NCBI GenBank assembly: GCA_000231825.2
Contig: JH720293.1
Span: 1,426,001 to 1,490,000 of the forward strand
DNA: 64,000 nucleotides
From: Tetrahymena elliotti 4EA
Lineage: Eukaryota > Ciliophora > Oligohymenophorea > Hymenostomatida > Tetrahymenidae
Direction: 5' to 3'
Shown here: positions 23,701 to 34,138 of the stretch, piece after piece
Layout: every line of letters starts with the position of its first letter
How positions within the stretch are numbered: position 1 is the first letter of the stretch
Translations under genes and position numbers: made by a program
The notes under the pieces: generated by a model
What the model was told of the DNA's origin: nothing
Databases searched by the model: none
Seen by the model: only the letters and a program-made list of their open reading frames with translations

Positions 23701-26700
23701 TTAGCACTAAAAAAGCTTAATATAATATTTTTATGATAACTTTTTCATAAAAATGGACCTATTTTTAAAGCCACTTTTATCAAAGTTATCTATCAAACAA
23801 CCTAATCTGAAAATTTTTTAATAAATCTATGCTTGAGAGAGTTAATTTCAATAAAAGCATAATGAGACGTTTCGAATTAAGTTAAGAAGAAAACCTTTAC
23901 TTGATTTACATCAATTCTTTTCTGATTTTAAATTTTGTATGGCTATTTTTGTTTATTTCAGCACAAAAAATTGCAATAACTAACTTAAAAATACACCTAA
24001 AATTGATAATTAAGCTGTAAGATACTTAGACAATATAAAATTAATTTTTATTTTATCAAGCAATATTTAATTAAACAATAATTTTTATCGAACTCATTAT
24101 TTAATCCTCTTTTCATATGTTCTATAGATTTTGATTTTTAAGAAAACTATTTAACTCGCAAAATAATACGCATTTTGATTTTGTATTTTATTCTTGAATA
24201 ATAATGATAAGAATTTATTTTCGAAATTGAATTTCAATAATTCTATCTATTGATCATTTGTATGCACTTAAGATAAAAAACATATTTCTTGCCAGAAAAG
24301 TGTAAGTTCCACAAACTAAAAGTAATAATAGTCACATGTTCTATTAAGATTATAAATTAACACGCCATATATTTTAATTATTATAAAACTTAAAATTCAC
24401 CATATATCATTCATGATAAAATTTCAACGAATAGCCATTATTTTTAAGGTGAATAAAATTTAATTAGTCTATTGAAATTCATAGTTATTTTACAAAAATA
24501 AATTTCAAAACATCTCAAAAAAAAATAAAAATTGCTAATAAGCAGATTTTTCTATGGTATGATGTTGAATAAAAAAAATTAACTTACTTTTTTTGTTTGT
24601 AAAAAAATAAATAAGAAAAGTACATTTAATACCCAAATATTTGAAATTAAAGGAATAAGTGATTGAAAACTTTCCCAAAATCTAACAACTAAGGATATTT
24701 GATACTGGATAATTTTCACATTTTGAACAGTAGAAAAAAGTGCAAACATATACAAATAAAATAAGTTTTTTAATAAAAATATCAGCCATAATTAAGCAAA
24801 ATAAATAATGAGAAATTAAAAGATGAAAAAGAAAAAGCTTTTTTGATTTTCCCATCAAAAAGCAATCTATATTAGCTATCAAAAAGTTATTGAGTTTTCT
24901 TACATAAAAACTCTATTTATTAATAATTATTCAGTTTCTTTAATTACTAGAACTTCTTTCCATTCTCGCTCATAAAAATCTTTTTTATTATCTTAATATT
25001 ACATAATATCTGAGAATTTAATTTTTAAATAGTTTTTTTATTAATACTTTCTACCATTCTTGAATAATATCACCATAAAACTTTAAAACTTACATTTTAA
25101 TGAACAACAAAAATTTTTTATAAACTCCTTAAATATTATAAGAATAATAAAAAATATTTCAGCATAAATTATTGCAAAAACCTGATAATTATTAAATTTT
25201 ATTTGAAATATTTTGCTTTTCTAGTTTAAGTTAGTACTATTAATTTGGTTGATAAGGGTCATATGTATAAATATCATATTGAATTTTTATTTTTTATAAT
25301 TTTGAGGTAAAATATTTAGATAATTTTTTAGAAAGTCTTAATTTTAATAGTGTAATATGGAGTAAGCATACAGTGAAAAAGGATTTTTGCTGCGCAATTG
25401 TGTTTTGCTGTAATCTTTGACTAATACTTTTCACAAATACTTCGATATTATAAAATTAGTTAAATTCAAATAAAATTAAAAGATTAAGAGGTAAAAATAA
25501 GATTAATATAGCATATAATCAGGTATATTAAAAATAGATACAGTAAATTTACTTTGAGGAAATTAAAATTTTATAGATATTAAATCTTAGGGTTTATACT
25601 TCTTTTTATACATAAACCTATGGTCAAAATTTCACCATAGATTCTTGACCTAATATTCCCATTTGAAGATCTTACAATTATTATTACTAATATTCAAAAA
25701 TATAATTTTTAGATTTTAAATTTTATATTATTGATAACGATAGTTTTTTTAGATTAATTCCCTGAAGTAGCCAATTTAAACATTGCAATGTAATACAAAT
25801 TATTTTTTATTAAATATAATCAAACAGGTGTTTCATATTATTAACTTACATTTTAAAATTACTCAAGTTGTTTTCTCTCTCCTTTTTCAAGAATGAGGAA
25901 TTATTAGGGCCAAAAGCAAAAAATAAATTTACTTCAATTAAAAAGGGGNNNNNNNNNNNNNNNNNNNNNNNNNNNNNNNNNNNNNNNNNNNNNNNNNNNN
26001 NNNNNNNNNNNNNNNNNNNNNNNNNNNNNNNNNNNNNNNNNNNNNNNNGGGGGGAAATTACAATCAAGCTGGAGCTATTAAGAATTTACCATTAAAGGGA
26101 AATATAAAATTTAATTATAACAATAATAGTGACACTTTCCTATTTGAAAATTTTTGTATTTTCTGACTTGAAACAGTAAATGTAAATCTGATGCTAAATG
26201 AATAAAATTTTTTTAAGATTTTTATTTATCAATGCAATATTTACCCAATCTTTTTCCTTCACATGTTAAACTATTCTAAATAATAACAACTATTTTTTCT
26301 AGATTAATAGATTACACGTTTCGTTTAGCAACTAATGGCTTTATTCAATTATTTTTTTTGATTACATAAAAATTCGTTTATACAGACATCCAATATGAAT
26401 TAATTGATTCATGAGCAAGTAATATATAGTAATATGAGGGTTCTACTCCTAACATTTCCAACCCTAATATTTCACAATTAAATCATAATTTAAAAATACC
26501 CTCAATATAATAATTTCTACAGTCTGGGGTAGAGCCCTCATATTACTATATATCAAGTAATAAGCTATTCGTTAATTAAACATCAAATACAAATATATTT
26601 TAAGATTGGAATACATTCTTCAATGCTAACATTTTTTTGAGAAGCCCATTTAGTATTTCCTATTTATCAGTTTTGGGATATAATTTTTTTTTTTAAATTC

Positions 26701-29053
26701 ATTTTTAACTCTTTTTCCAAATTAATAAAGGCAACAATTTTTGAGTACAATAAGGATTTAATAGAGGAAAACTAAGAAGAAAGTAGTAGATTTTTTGAAA
26801 GAGGATTTGTATATTCAACATTAATAGTATAAAATGAGGCTATGCTAGGCTATAATCAACATGAAATAATTAAAAATTACGAAGACGCTGATGATTTAGT
26901 TGAAGAGGAAAAAGAAGGATCTGAAGAAGATATTGGATAAAGAGAAGATGCCATATTTTAATCCTTAGCAGAAGATATTAGACAAATTGTTCAAGAAGCC
27001 TTAAATGATCCTCCAAAAACAGATCACAGCACAGTTGAAATACACAATCTTAAGGTAATTTTCTCAAATTTAAGATTCTAATAATAATAAAAATAGTATT
27101 TGCACACATATTACTCTACTTTTATAACAAAAAATTGCAAATTGTAAAATTGAATAAATATTATGTTTATTCCATTAACTTTTTATATATTAAATAATCT
27201 TATTTTTCTAAAATATAACTAGGTTGCTGAAAATATAGAAGGTTGGAGATGTATATAAGTATTTGTTCCTGAAATTCTTAATGGATTGGTAGTGAAATTT
27301 AAAGAGACCTCAAATCCATAAGAAAGAATTGGCCATATAAAAACAGTAATAAAATTATTAAAATGTTTACAGTGATATTAGAATTGAATTTTTAATAGAT
27401 TTATTTATTTATTTCTTTTAATTATTCATTGAGTGCAGCTTAATTATTTTTATAATTTTGAAAAATAGCTGCTTGGAAATTGGAATAAGCTGTTCAGGAA
27501 ATTTGTTCATTCTGAAGAAGACTCTCTCATCTTTATTTCTGAAATAGAAGTAAATCTAAAACAGATAAATTTAAAATAGAATAATTTTGATATTGACATA
27601 GATTTGATTATTGATTACATTTTTATAAATTTATTTACTTTTTTAAAATAAATTAAATTTTTTTCTTATTTGTGTAAAATTGCAAATTTGTTTTCAATTA
27701 ATTAAAATATTTTCTTAAACAAAAGAAATTCTGCACAGCCTAGAGAGAATTCAATGATTTCCTTCATATTTTCTTATAGGTAAAATTAAAAATTGAATAT
27801 TTTTAAAGAAAAAAATGGAAAAAAGAACTTCATTCTAAATTTATTTTGCGTTGTGTTGGTTGAATTGATTATTAAAATTGATGGTGTTAGATTCATAAAA
27901 CAATAAAAGGCGTATTAAAAAATCTTAAAGTTTTTGTAAAAGAACAAGTTTTTGCATTAAATTAGATTCAGAATCTAGATAATTAAAATCTCTATCAAAA
28001 CTCCTAATCTATTACACACACTAAAATAGAAGTATAATTCTTACAATATAAGAAAACTAATTATACATATTTCATTTTAATGATTAAAGAGCAGATATTT
28101 TGAAGCTTACCCTGAATTATTTAGTATCGTATTTAAATAAACTTAAAATACATATATCAGTTCTATTCAGTAAATTAAATGCTAAGACTTTATTTAAACA
28201 CCACACAATAAATGCTATTTGCAATTAATTTTATTTTGTAAAAAATTTATGATAATTAAGAAAATAGTGCTTATATTTACTTTAATAATTATTGGGGTAG
28301 GCTTTATCAATAGATACTCTTCTTTTTTAAAAATCCCCAATCTATTATATTCAAGCAACTTATGAAGGGTAAAACAAAAATAGTTCTTTGGATTAGATTA
28401 CAATTTTCTAAGCATTTTTTGTTTGTTTAAATTTTGCTCAAATAGGGTCATTTGCAAATTCGTCATTTACATAAAAAAAAATTCAAGAATTGAATGAGTT
28501 TTTTCCATAAATAATTTTTTATTTTTATATTTTTGGAGTTTGTAAGGTTTGTTGGAGTTTTACTCCAATAAAAATTAAAAAATAATGTTACTTTAGTGTT
28601 AAATTATGCAAAATATTTTTTAAATTATAATATAAAACAGCTTCTTTTCTAGAATGAAATTTTAACCAAAGAATATATATTAAACTGGGTAGGTGAAAGA
28701 AGAAATGAAAGTACCAACGACCAAAAACATTTCCTTGATTTAGTAATTTGTTTACTTTTTTTAATTTTTTTTAAAAATTCCTTTTTATTAAAATATAAAT
28801 TGGAATTAATAATCATCCTGGATGTAATCAAATTATTTTAAAACCTTAAAAAATACTACTCTCCATTCAAAATAAATGGTTTTTACTTGAAAAGAAATAT
28901 TTTTATTGGTTAAATATTTTTAAATAACTGTTTTTTTCTAATTAATAGTGTAAAGATTTTATCGAATGGCTCGAAACTGAAGATGATGATGATGATGAAG
29001 AAGAGGAAGATGGTGATGATAATGAAGGAGAAGATAATGAAGATGAAAATTGA
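20727..29053 (+). CDS. EIF2B5: translation initiation factor eIF2B, epsilon (catalytic) subunit
   Basis: 685 residues in twelve exons: 20727-20771, 20900-20980, 21156-21337, 21643-22212, 23099-23492, 26731-27054, 27223-27345, 27469-27549, 27726-27779, 28161-28169, 28653-28742, 28949-29053; all junctions keep the frame. eIF2B epsilon is the guanine-nucleotide exchange subunit that recharges eIF2 with GTP. Seen: the nucleotidyltransferase-like domain (FQAVLLADTYVTRLAPV, then VGDALREL and LLCYGDMVSNI), the RxxYPF junction (RYTYPF), a left-handed beta-helix of hexapeptides (STVIGNNSCIGDATQIGD, about 320-415), an acidic linker, and the C-terminal W2/HEAT domain (LLGNWNKLF, NEILTKEYILNW, DFIEWLE) ending in an acidic tail. 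The first exon codes only 15 residues; I chose it because its GTATGA donor joins exon 2 in phase. Without splicing of the fifth intron, a TGA at 23529 would truncate the protein at 436 residues, before the exchange domain. Confidence 0.9.
25949..26048. other. assembly gap of 100 N flanked by G-runs
   Basis: Exactly 100 N, preceded by GGGG and followed by GGGGGG in otherwise AT-rich DNA. The round length suggests a placeholder. The flanks suggest the missing piece is, or includes, a G-homopolymer that stopped sequencing. Confidence 0.95.
26422..26553. repeat. inverted repeat, 25 b arms with 82 b loop
   Basis: The left arm 26422-26446 (ATATATAGTAATATGAGGG then TTCTAC) is the reverse complement of the right arm 26529-26553 with one mismatch. 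Three more bases pair inward if a G-U pair is allowed. It lies in the giant intron of the eIF2B epsilon gene. It could be a small mobile-element relic or a structured RNA; no terminal duplication was noticed. Confidence 0.7.
28161..28169 (+). other. EIF2B5: 9-base microexon (Phe-Tyr-Ser) of the eIF2B epsilon gene
   Basis: TTCTATTCA is flanked by ATATCAG and GTAAAT, good acceptor and donor sequences, and is phase 0 on both sides. It supplies the aromatic-Tyr pair that the W2 domain has just before the IL..E..IL.W helix. Joining the neighbouring exons directly would delete three residues there. Confidence 0.65.
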
Positions 29054-32000
29054 TTTTATTAAATAACATAGCATTTAAAATGAATTAAATTAATTGTTTG
29101 CCTACTTTGATTAAACTTGGTCTATATTTAAAGGCTTGAGGAAATATTTATCTAACTAGTTATTTATTTCTGTATGTATTTGTGTTCTTTAAAAATAATT
29201 AATTGAATTATTCTTGATTTAATTACTCTTTTTTATGTGCTGCTTTTTAAACTTACAAACATATTTTTTAAACAAACAACTAGTGAGAGAAAAAATATAT
29301 TTCTTAAACAAATTATAGTCTTTTGAAAAAGAGGCATTTTCTTAAATTATCTTTACAAAAATTACCTATTAACAGAAGCAATAAGTATTTTGCTGAGGTA
29401 ATAATTGTGAATATTATTTATATGGAAATAAATATCTGCTCTTCTTAAAGTGTGTTTTTTTTTCTTTCTTGTGACTTGTTTGATAAGAATGTTTATTTTT
29501 AACAAATAAAGGAAAATGTACTCAAGAAATACTGAGGGCTGAACATATAAAATTTAAACATATTATGGTGTGTATTTTTTTAATTAAAGCTCTTAGATAA
29601 AATATATTTTTTAAAGCATATCCTCATACTTTTAAGCAGCTAAAAGTTCAATTACAAATTTTATTTTTGAAAGAGGTAAATTTTTGATTTGATGGAAGTG
29701 ATTACTATTATAATTTAGAGATGAATTAATCATATTCTGTAAAATAAATAAAATAACAATTAAGAGATTTTTAGAATGAATAACTAATTAATACTACAAT
29801 ATATAGCGAAAGCAACCAGAAGCATAGCTTAGTCTTAAAATAAATTTAGTTTTAATAACAAATGGCCTTAATCGTTTACACTTGTCCTTTTTAGTTATTT
29901 GCTTTTTCTGAATTTTTTATTGACATATTTTAAATGAGACAGTCCCTAAAAAGATATCAAATATTTTGTTTTAAGAGTATAGAAAATTGTCTAACCCTTA
30001 GTAAAATACCTAATTTTGCTAATTGACGTCAAGAACAAGCTGAAATATAATCAAAATGCTATTTCTTTGCTTGCCACAAATTAGTCAATTTAACTGCAAA
30101 AATTCACCAGCCCAAGAAATGATATAGATCTTTTTTTTTAATTAGTTGTACAAATATTCTGTAAGTTTTATTAAATCAAAATCAGTTGATTAATTCTCAT
30201 GAAAAATTAGTATTTTAATCCTCTAGATTTAAGAAAATTAAGAGTGAAAATCTATTTACCAAAAGTGCTTATCAAATTAAATTACTCATACGGAGATACG
30301 AAGAGAGTTAATAAATGTAAGTGAAATTTATCACATTTTTTGATTTTCGAAAGGATGATAATTAAAAAAGAAAGAGTAAGAATAATTTCTAACAATATTA
30401 GTAGTTTGAACATCTCTTTGGAAGTTTCTCTTTACGTTCAATAAAGAGTTCTTAATTTATCTAGAGTTAAAGTGCCTTTTATTTATTGAAGAGTGTTTTG
30501 CTAAATATATAAATGTGGTTATTTTTAATTCAATAACCCCTTTTTTTAATGTAAAATACATACATTTAAAAAGTTATTTCTTTTTGATGGAGGAAAATAA
30601 CTTTAAAAAAATTTAGGAAAAAATAAATCAAATTTTCACAATACTTTAAATCTTAAAGCAAATTTTTGTTTTTTTAAGCTTTATTCAGGGGTGGGGCTTT
30701 GGGTTAGAGAGTGCTATTTATTTGATGATACTAAAAAAGATTATTTGAAATTTAATTATCTAAGACGAAATAATTTAATAAGCAAGCGGATCGGAACATG
30801 CAATCAATACGTATCAATAAAAATATTATTATTTATTTATTGTATGTCTAGATGCTAAAATCAAAGTAGATTAATACGTTTTTTTAGACAAAAAATTTTA
30901 GATAAATATTATGAAGGAATGAAGATAACAACAGGAATTCTAAAAAAATTTGGTAAAGACTAAAATTTGGAAAAACTAAAAGAGTAGGATTTTGTATAAA
31001 AATTCATGAATATGTACTTTTATTTTGAAAAATCTAAATTATGTGGGCTGCTCTGGGTAATACTCATAGGTACTACTGCATGTGAAAGTAGCAAATAAAT
31101 GTAATTCTTATTTAGAATTATTAAGGGATAAAAAGTGGAGCAGTATATGGTTATTTAAAAAAATTGCTTAATTTATCAAAAATTAATTTAAACAAATACC
31201 AGCGGGTATGCTTTATTAAATTTTAAGACTTATAAAATAAAAGCAGAGAGCGCTGACTAATATTTATCTTAATGTAAGGGCTAGCTATTATAAAAGGAAG
31301 GCTCTTCAGTTGGATCTATAAGCTGGTTAGCGATAAATATTCTACTTGAGTAACAAAATATTTTACTTTTTATTATAGGTTTAGAAAATATAATAATTAG
31401 CCCATGTAAGTGTCCTTTTCTAGAGCTTAAGATCAAAATCTTTATTCAGTCAGATTTTATAGCCAAGTTGAGATAGATATTAATTTAATAACTTAAATAA
31501 AACCTGCGTTTATCTCTTTTTTTCTTAGGAAAATAATTTGCTCAGTTTATTAAATTTTAGCGATATCAAAAATCTTTAATAATAATTGTTTATACTGAGT
31601 GGTTTTTGAATGAAAGAAGCAATAATTAAAAATAGGCTAATCAATCACCTCTTTTTTTTTTTTTGAGGACTCAATCTCAAACTAATACAATAGTCCTTGT
31701 TTTAGAGAAATGATTAATATTAGCTTATACTAAACATTTACTTTTGGCTAAAAAATTCTAAATATAAAATGGCAAATTAAACTGAAACTGCATCTTTAAA
31801 TACTAAATAGTCAATTTTATTGAATAATGTAATTACTAATTGACTAAATCAATGTAGTTATAAGTATATAAAAAGCCGATAAAAAAAACTAAATTGTACA
31901 CATACTAGGTAATCGCTAATTCAAATAGATATTGTTTTTTTATTAATTAAAAATTTGCTTCTTTTGATGCTTGATTTTACTTGATTCAATCTTTCTATAA

Positions 32001-32275
32001 ACACTTCAGCAAAAAATCTGATAATTGTTTAGTAAAAAAAATAATTCAAATATTGAAGAAAAAAAAGTAATAAAAAAGAAGCAGGTTCTTCTGAGAATAT
32101 TAATTATTAAAAAAACAACTCTAATTAAGAACATCTCATTGCTAATTATTAATTAAAGCGCAACTCTCAAAAAATCCTTACAATAAACTAAATTATTTTA
32201 ATTGCTAAAAAAACATTTTTCCTAAATTCAACTTCACTATTCCTTTTATAAAAACACACACACACAATCATAAAA
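29054..32275. other. gene-poor region, 3.2 kb
   Basis: AT-rich sequence between two plus-strand genes. The only item worth noting is a 290-codon TGA-free frame at 30844-31713, listed separately with low confidence. No tRNA-like fold was recognised. Confidence 0.5.
30844..31713 (+). CDS. doubtful open frame, unknown product
   Basis: Read with the ciliate code, an ATG-started frame of 289 codons ends at TGA 31711-31713, and the same frame is free of TGA back to 30490. The G+C content around 31020-31350 is visibly higher than nearby (for example GCTGCTCTGGG, GAGAGCGCTGAC). Against it, the protein resembles no family I know, has low-complexity tails, and frames of this length can occur by chance when only TGA stops translation. 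It may be a decayed gene or a non-coding transcript. I do not assign a function. Confidence 0.25.
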
Positions 32276-34138
32276 ATGATCCCCTTAAACGTTAAAGAAC
32301 TTTTCTAGCAAGAATTCGATGCCATCTACTTAGAAGATAAAATTGCTCTTGCAGAATAGATTTCTTTTTGTATATTAAAAAAAATTGAAAATTAGACAAC
32401 CCACAAGCTTAAACTTATTTGCTCAAAGTAAAAATGCTAATTTAGTATTAAACTTGAGCTTAGCCCTATCGAAAATAAGTATTACCTTCGTGATATTCAT
32501 GCTGAGCACAACCATCATATTTCTAAAGAAAAATTTGAAGAAAAAATGCTTACTGGTAGACTTCTTAAATACTCCGACTTTATTTATAAAAACTATTTCC
32601 TTCTCGAATCTGAATTCTGTTCCAAGCCTAAACTCATTTTAAAAGACTTAAAATCAAAGCACAATTTAGATATCCTTTCTGGAAACTACAGTGCTGCCTA
32701 AAAATAAAAACTAAAAAAGAAATTCGATAATATCGTCTAACAACTTCGTCTTAAAAAGAATCGTCAATTAGGAATTCCTGACTCTACTGCCACCACTACA
32801 GGTCTTGGCTCATCAGCTATCCTCCCCCATCTCCCCTCCGTTTCTGGATGTGACGGTCTTAATTCCTCTTTATAATTACCTAATATTCCTATAAATTAAG
32901 TAAAAAAAGTTAGTTCAAACAGTTTTGTAACAAGAGATGCTGCCCACTCTCTCTCAACTGCTATTTTAGGAGACTCGACAAATAAATCTTCAAAGAAGCG
33001 TATTACATCAGGTTCAAGCTCTAATTTTGACTTTTAGAATGATACCTTGAACTAAACATGCATTTATTCTCCTCCTCAAAATACTTCCACAAACTCTTAG
33101 ATTCTCAGTCTTCAAAAAGGAAACTTACCTCATTTCGCTATGATCAATAATAACTTTGCAAATCCTCATTTCTAACTTTCAATATTACAATAATAACATT
33201 TATTATAATAATAATAACATCAGATTTAACTTTAATAATAGTAACAATAATAATTATAACAACAGATGGCTATGAAGAAAATGTCACCCTAAGTAATATC
33301 TGAAGACTCTCGTTCAGCTAGTTTCTGCAAAGTTGAAGATTTGGGTGAATAATCAGTTATGTCTTCAAATCATTTAGAATCTTCAGTACCTCGTAAAATA
33401 GTAAAATAGAGCAGTCCTGTAAACACATTTGCAAACCCCATCAATCCATGCCCTATTCCTTAAAACATTCTCTTATAAATACAATAATAACAAAATTTTA
33501 ATGCCAATCCTTAAATTGCTGCTCAAACTATAGCCCCATAAATAATTGGATTCCCTAATAGCTTCGAAATTGGCGCTATCTAGTAAAATGCATAAGCACA
33601 GCCCTAGGCAGCTTAAACAGCTGAGTAATAATTAATGATTAAATTACAAGAAAATCAAATATAGTAAGAAAAAATAAAATAAGAAGAGTTATAACTAAAG
33701 CTGAGATTATAATAATAGCAATAATAACAAATTTAATCATAGTAATAATAAATTTTTAATCCATTTAACTAATTCTTGTTGTAAGGAGCTATTCCTTAAC
33801 AAAATATCTTGCAAAATTCATAACTTATGAACTTATAATTGTTAATCTAAAACCAATAAGCTAGCTTATCTGGTATTAACCCCAGCTCTAATCCAGCCCT
33901 AGCCAAGATCCCATAAAATCCCTTGATTCAATAAGGAATTCTTCCTTTAATATCTTAAGGATAGGGAATTCCTACTTTTAATAGTACCACTTAAGTGAAT
34001 GGAGGACTCCTCCAAACATTGCCTGACTAAAGTTTATTGCTAAATAAGCCTGAATTAGCTGCAAATCATGGTTTGAGAAACTTACAAGGTGCTCCTTTCT
34101 TTTCTAACTCTGGAATGATCCCCACTTCTAGTGTTTGA
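32276..34138 (+). CDS. Gln-rich protein with N-terminal WRKY/GCM1/FAR1-like zinc motif, possible transcription factor
   Basis: 620 residues, a single exon. Residues about 48-80 contain LICSKQKCQF and RDIHAEHNHHIS, that is C-x4-C-x23-H-x-H, the spacing of WRKY/GCM1-superfamily zinc fingers, including FAR1 and MULE-transposase types. The WRKYGQK heptapeptide itself is absent. A basic segment follows (QKQKLKKKFDN, LRLKKNRQL). The rest is Ser/Asn/Pro-rich with long Gln tracts around 33190-33270 and 33650-33760, coded by mixed CAA, TAA and TAG, as is usual in ciliate regulatory proteins. DNA binding and a transcriptional role are inferred from this layout. Codons are richer in C than in the neighbouring genes (CTC, CCC, ATC). 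The start is the first ATG of the frame, just downstream of a short CA repeat. Flanking intergenic regions are long. Confidence 0.75.

Larger units (their letters stand above)
23493..26730 (+). other. 3.2 kb intron of the eIF2B epsilon gene
   Basis: Donor GTAACTA follows ...PEQTM and the acceptor TTAATAAAG precedes ATIFEYNKD; both are phase 0. It is some twenty times longer than the typical intron here and contains the assembly gap and a 25-28 b inverted repeat. No gene-like frame was found inside it on either strand. Confidence 0.7.

Noticed and set aside
24682..24882. Minus-strand hydrophobic open frame in the giant intron
   Set aside because: Short, Phe/Leu/Ile-rich, no family resemblance; expected in such AT-rich DNA.
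25945..26054. Telomere-like G-run at the gap
   Set aside because: Tetrahymena telomeres are TTGGGG repeats; only plain G-runs are visible, so a chromosome end is not supported.
25846..26095. Open frames running through the gap on both strands
   Set aside because: Most of their length is N; not evidence of coding.
28649..28831. Minus-strand open frame, 60 codons
   Set aside because: Antisense to an eIF2B epsilon exon with a clear W2-domain product.
31255..31345. Possible tRNA or other folded RNA
   Set aside because: G+C is raised, but no cloverleaf with a T-loop GTTC box could be drawn on either strand.
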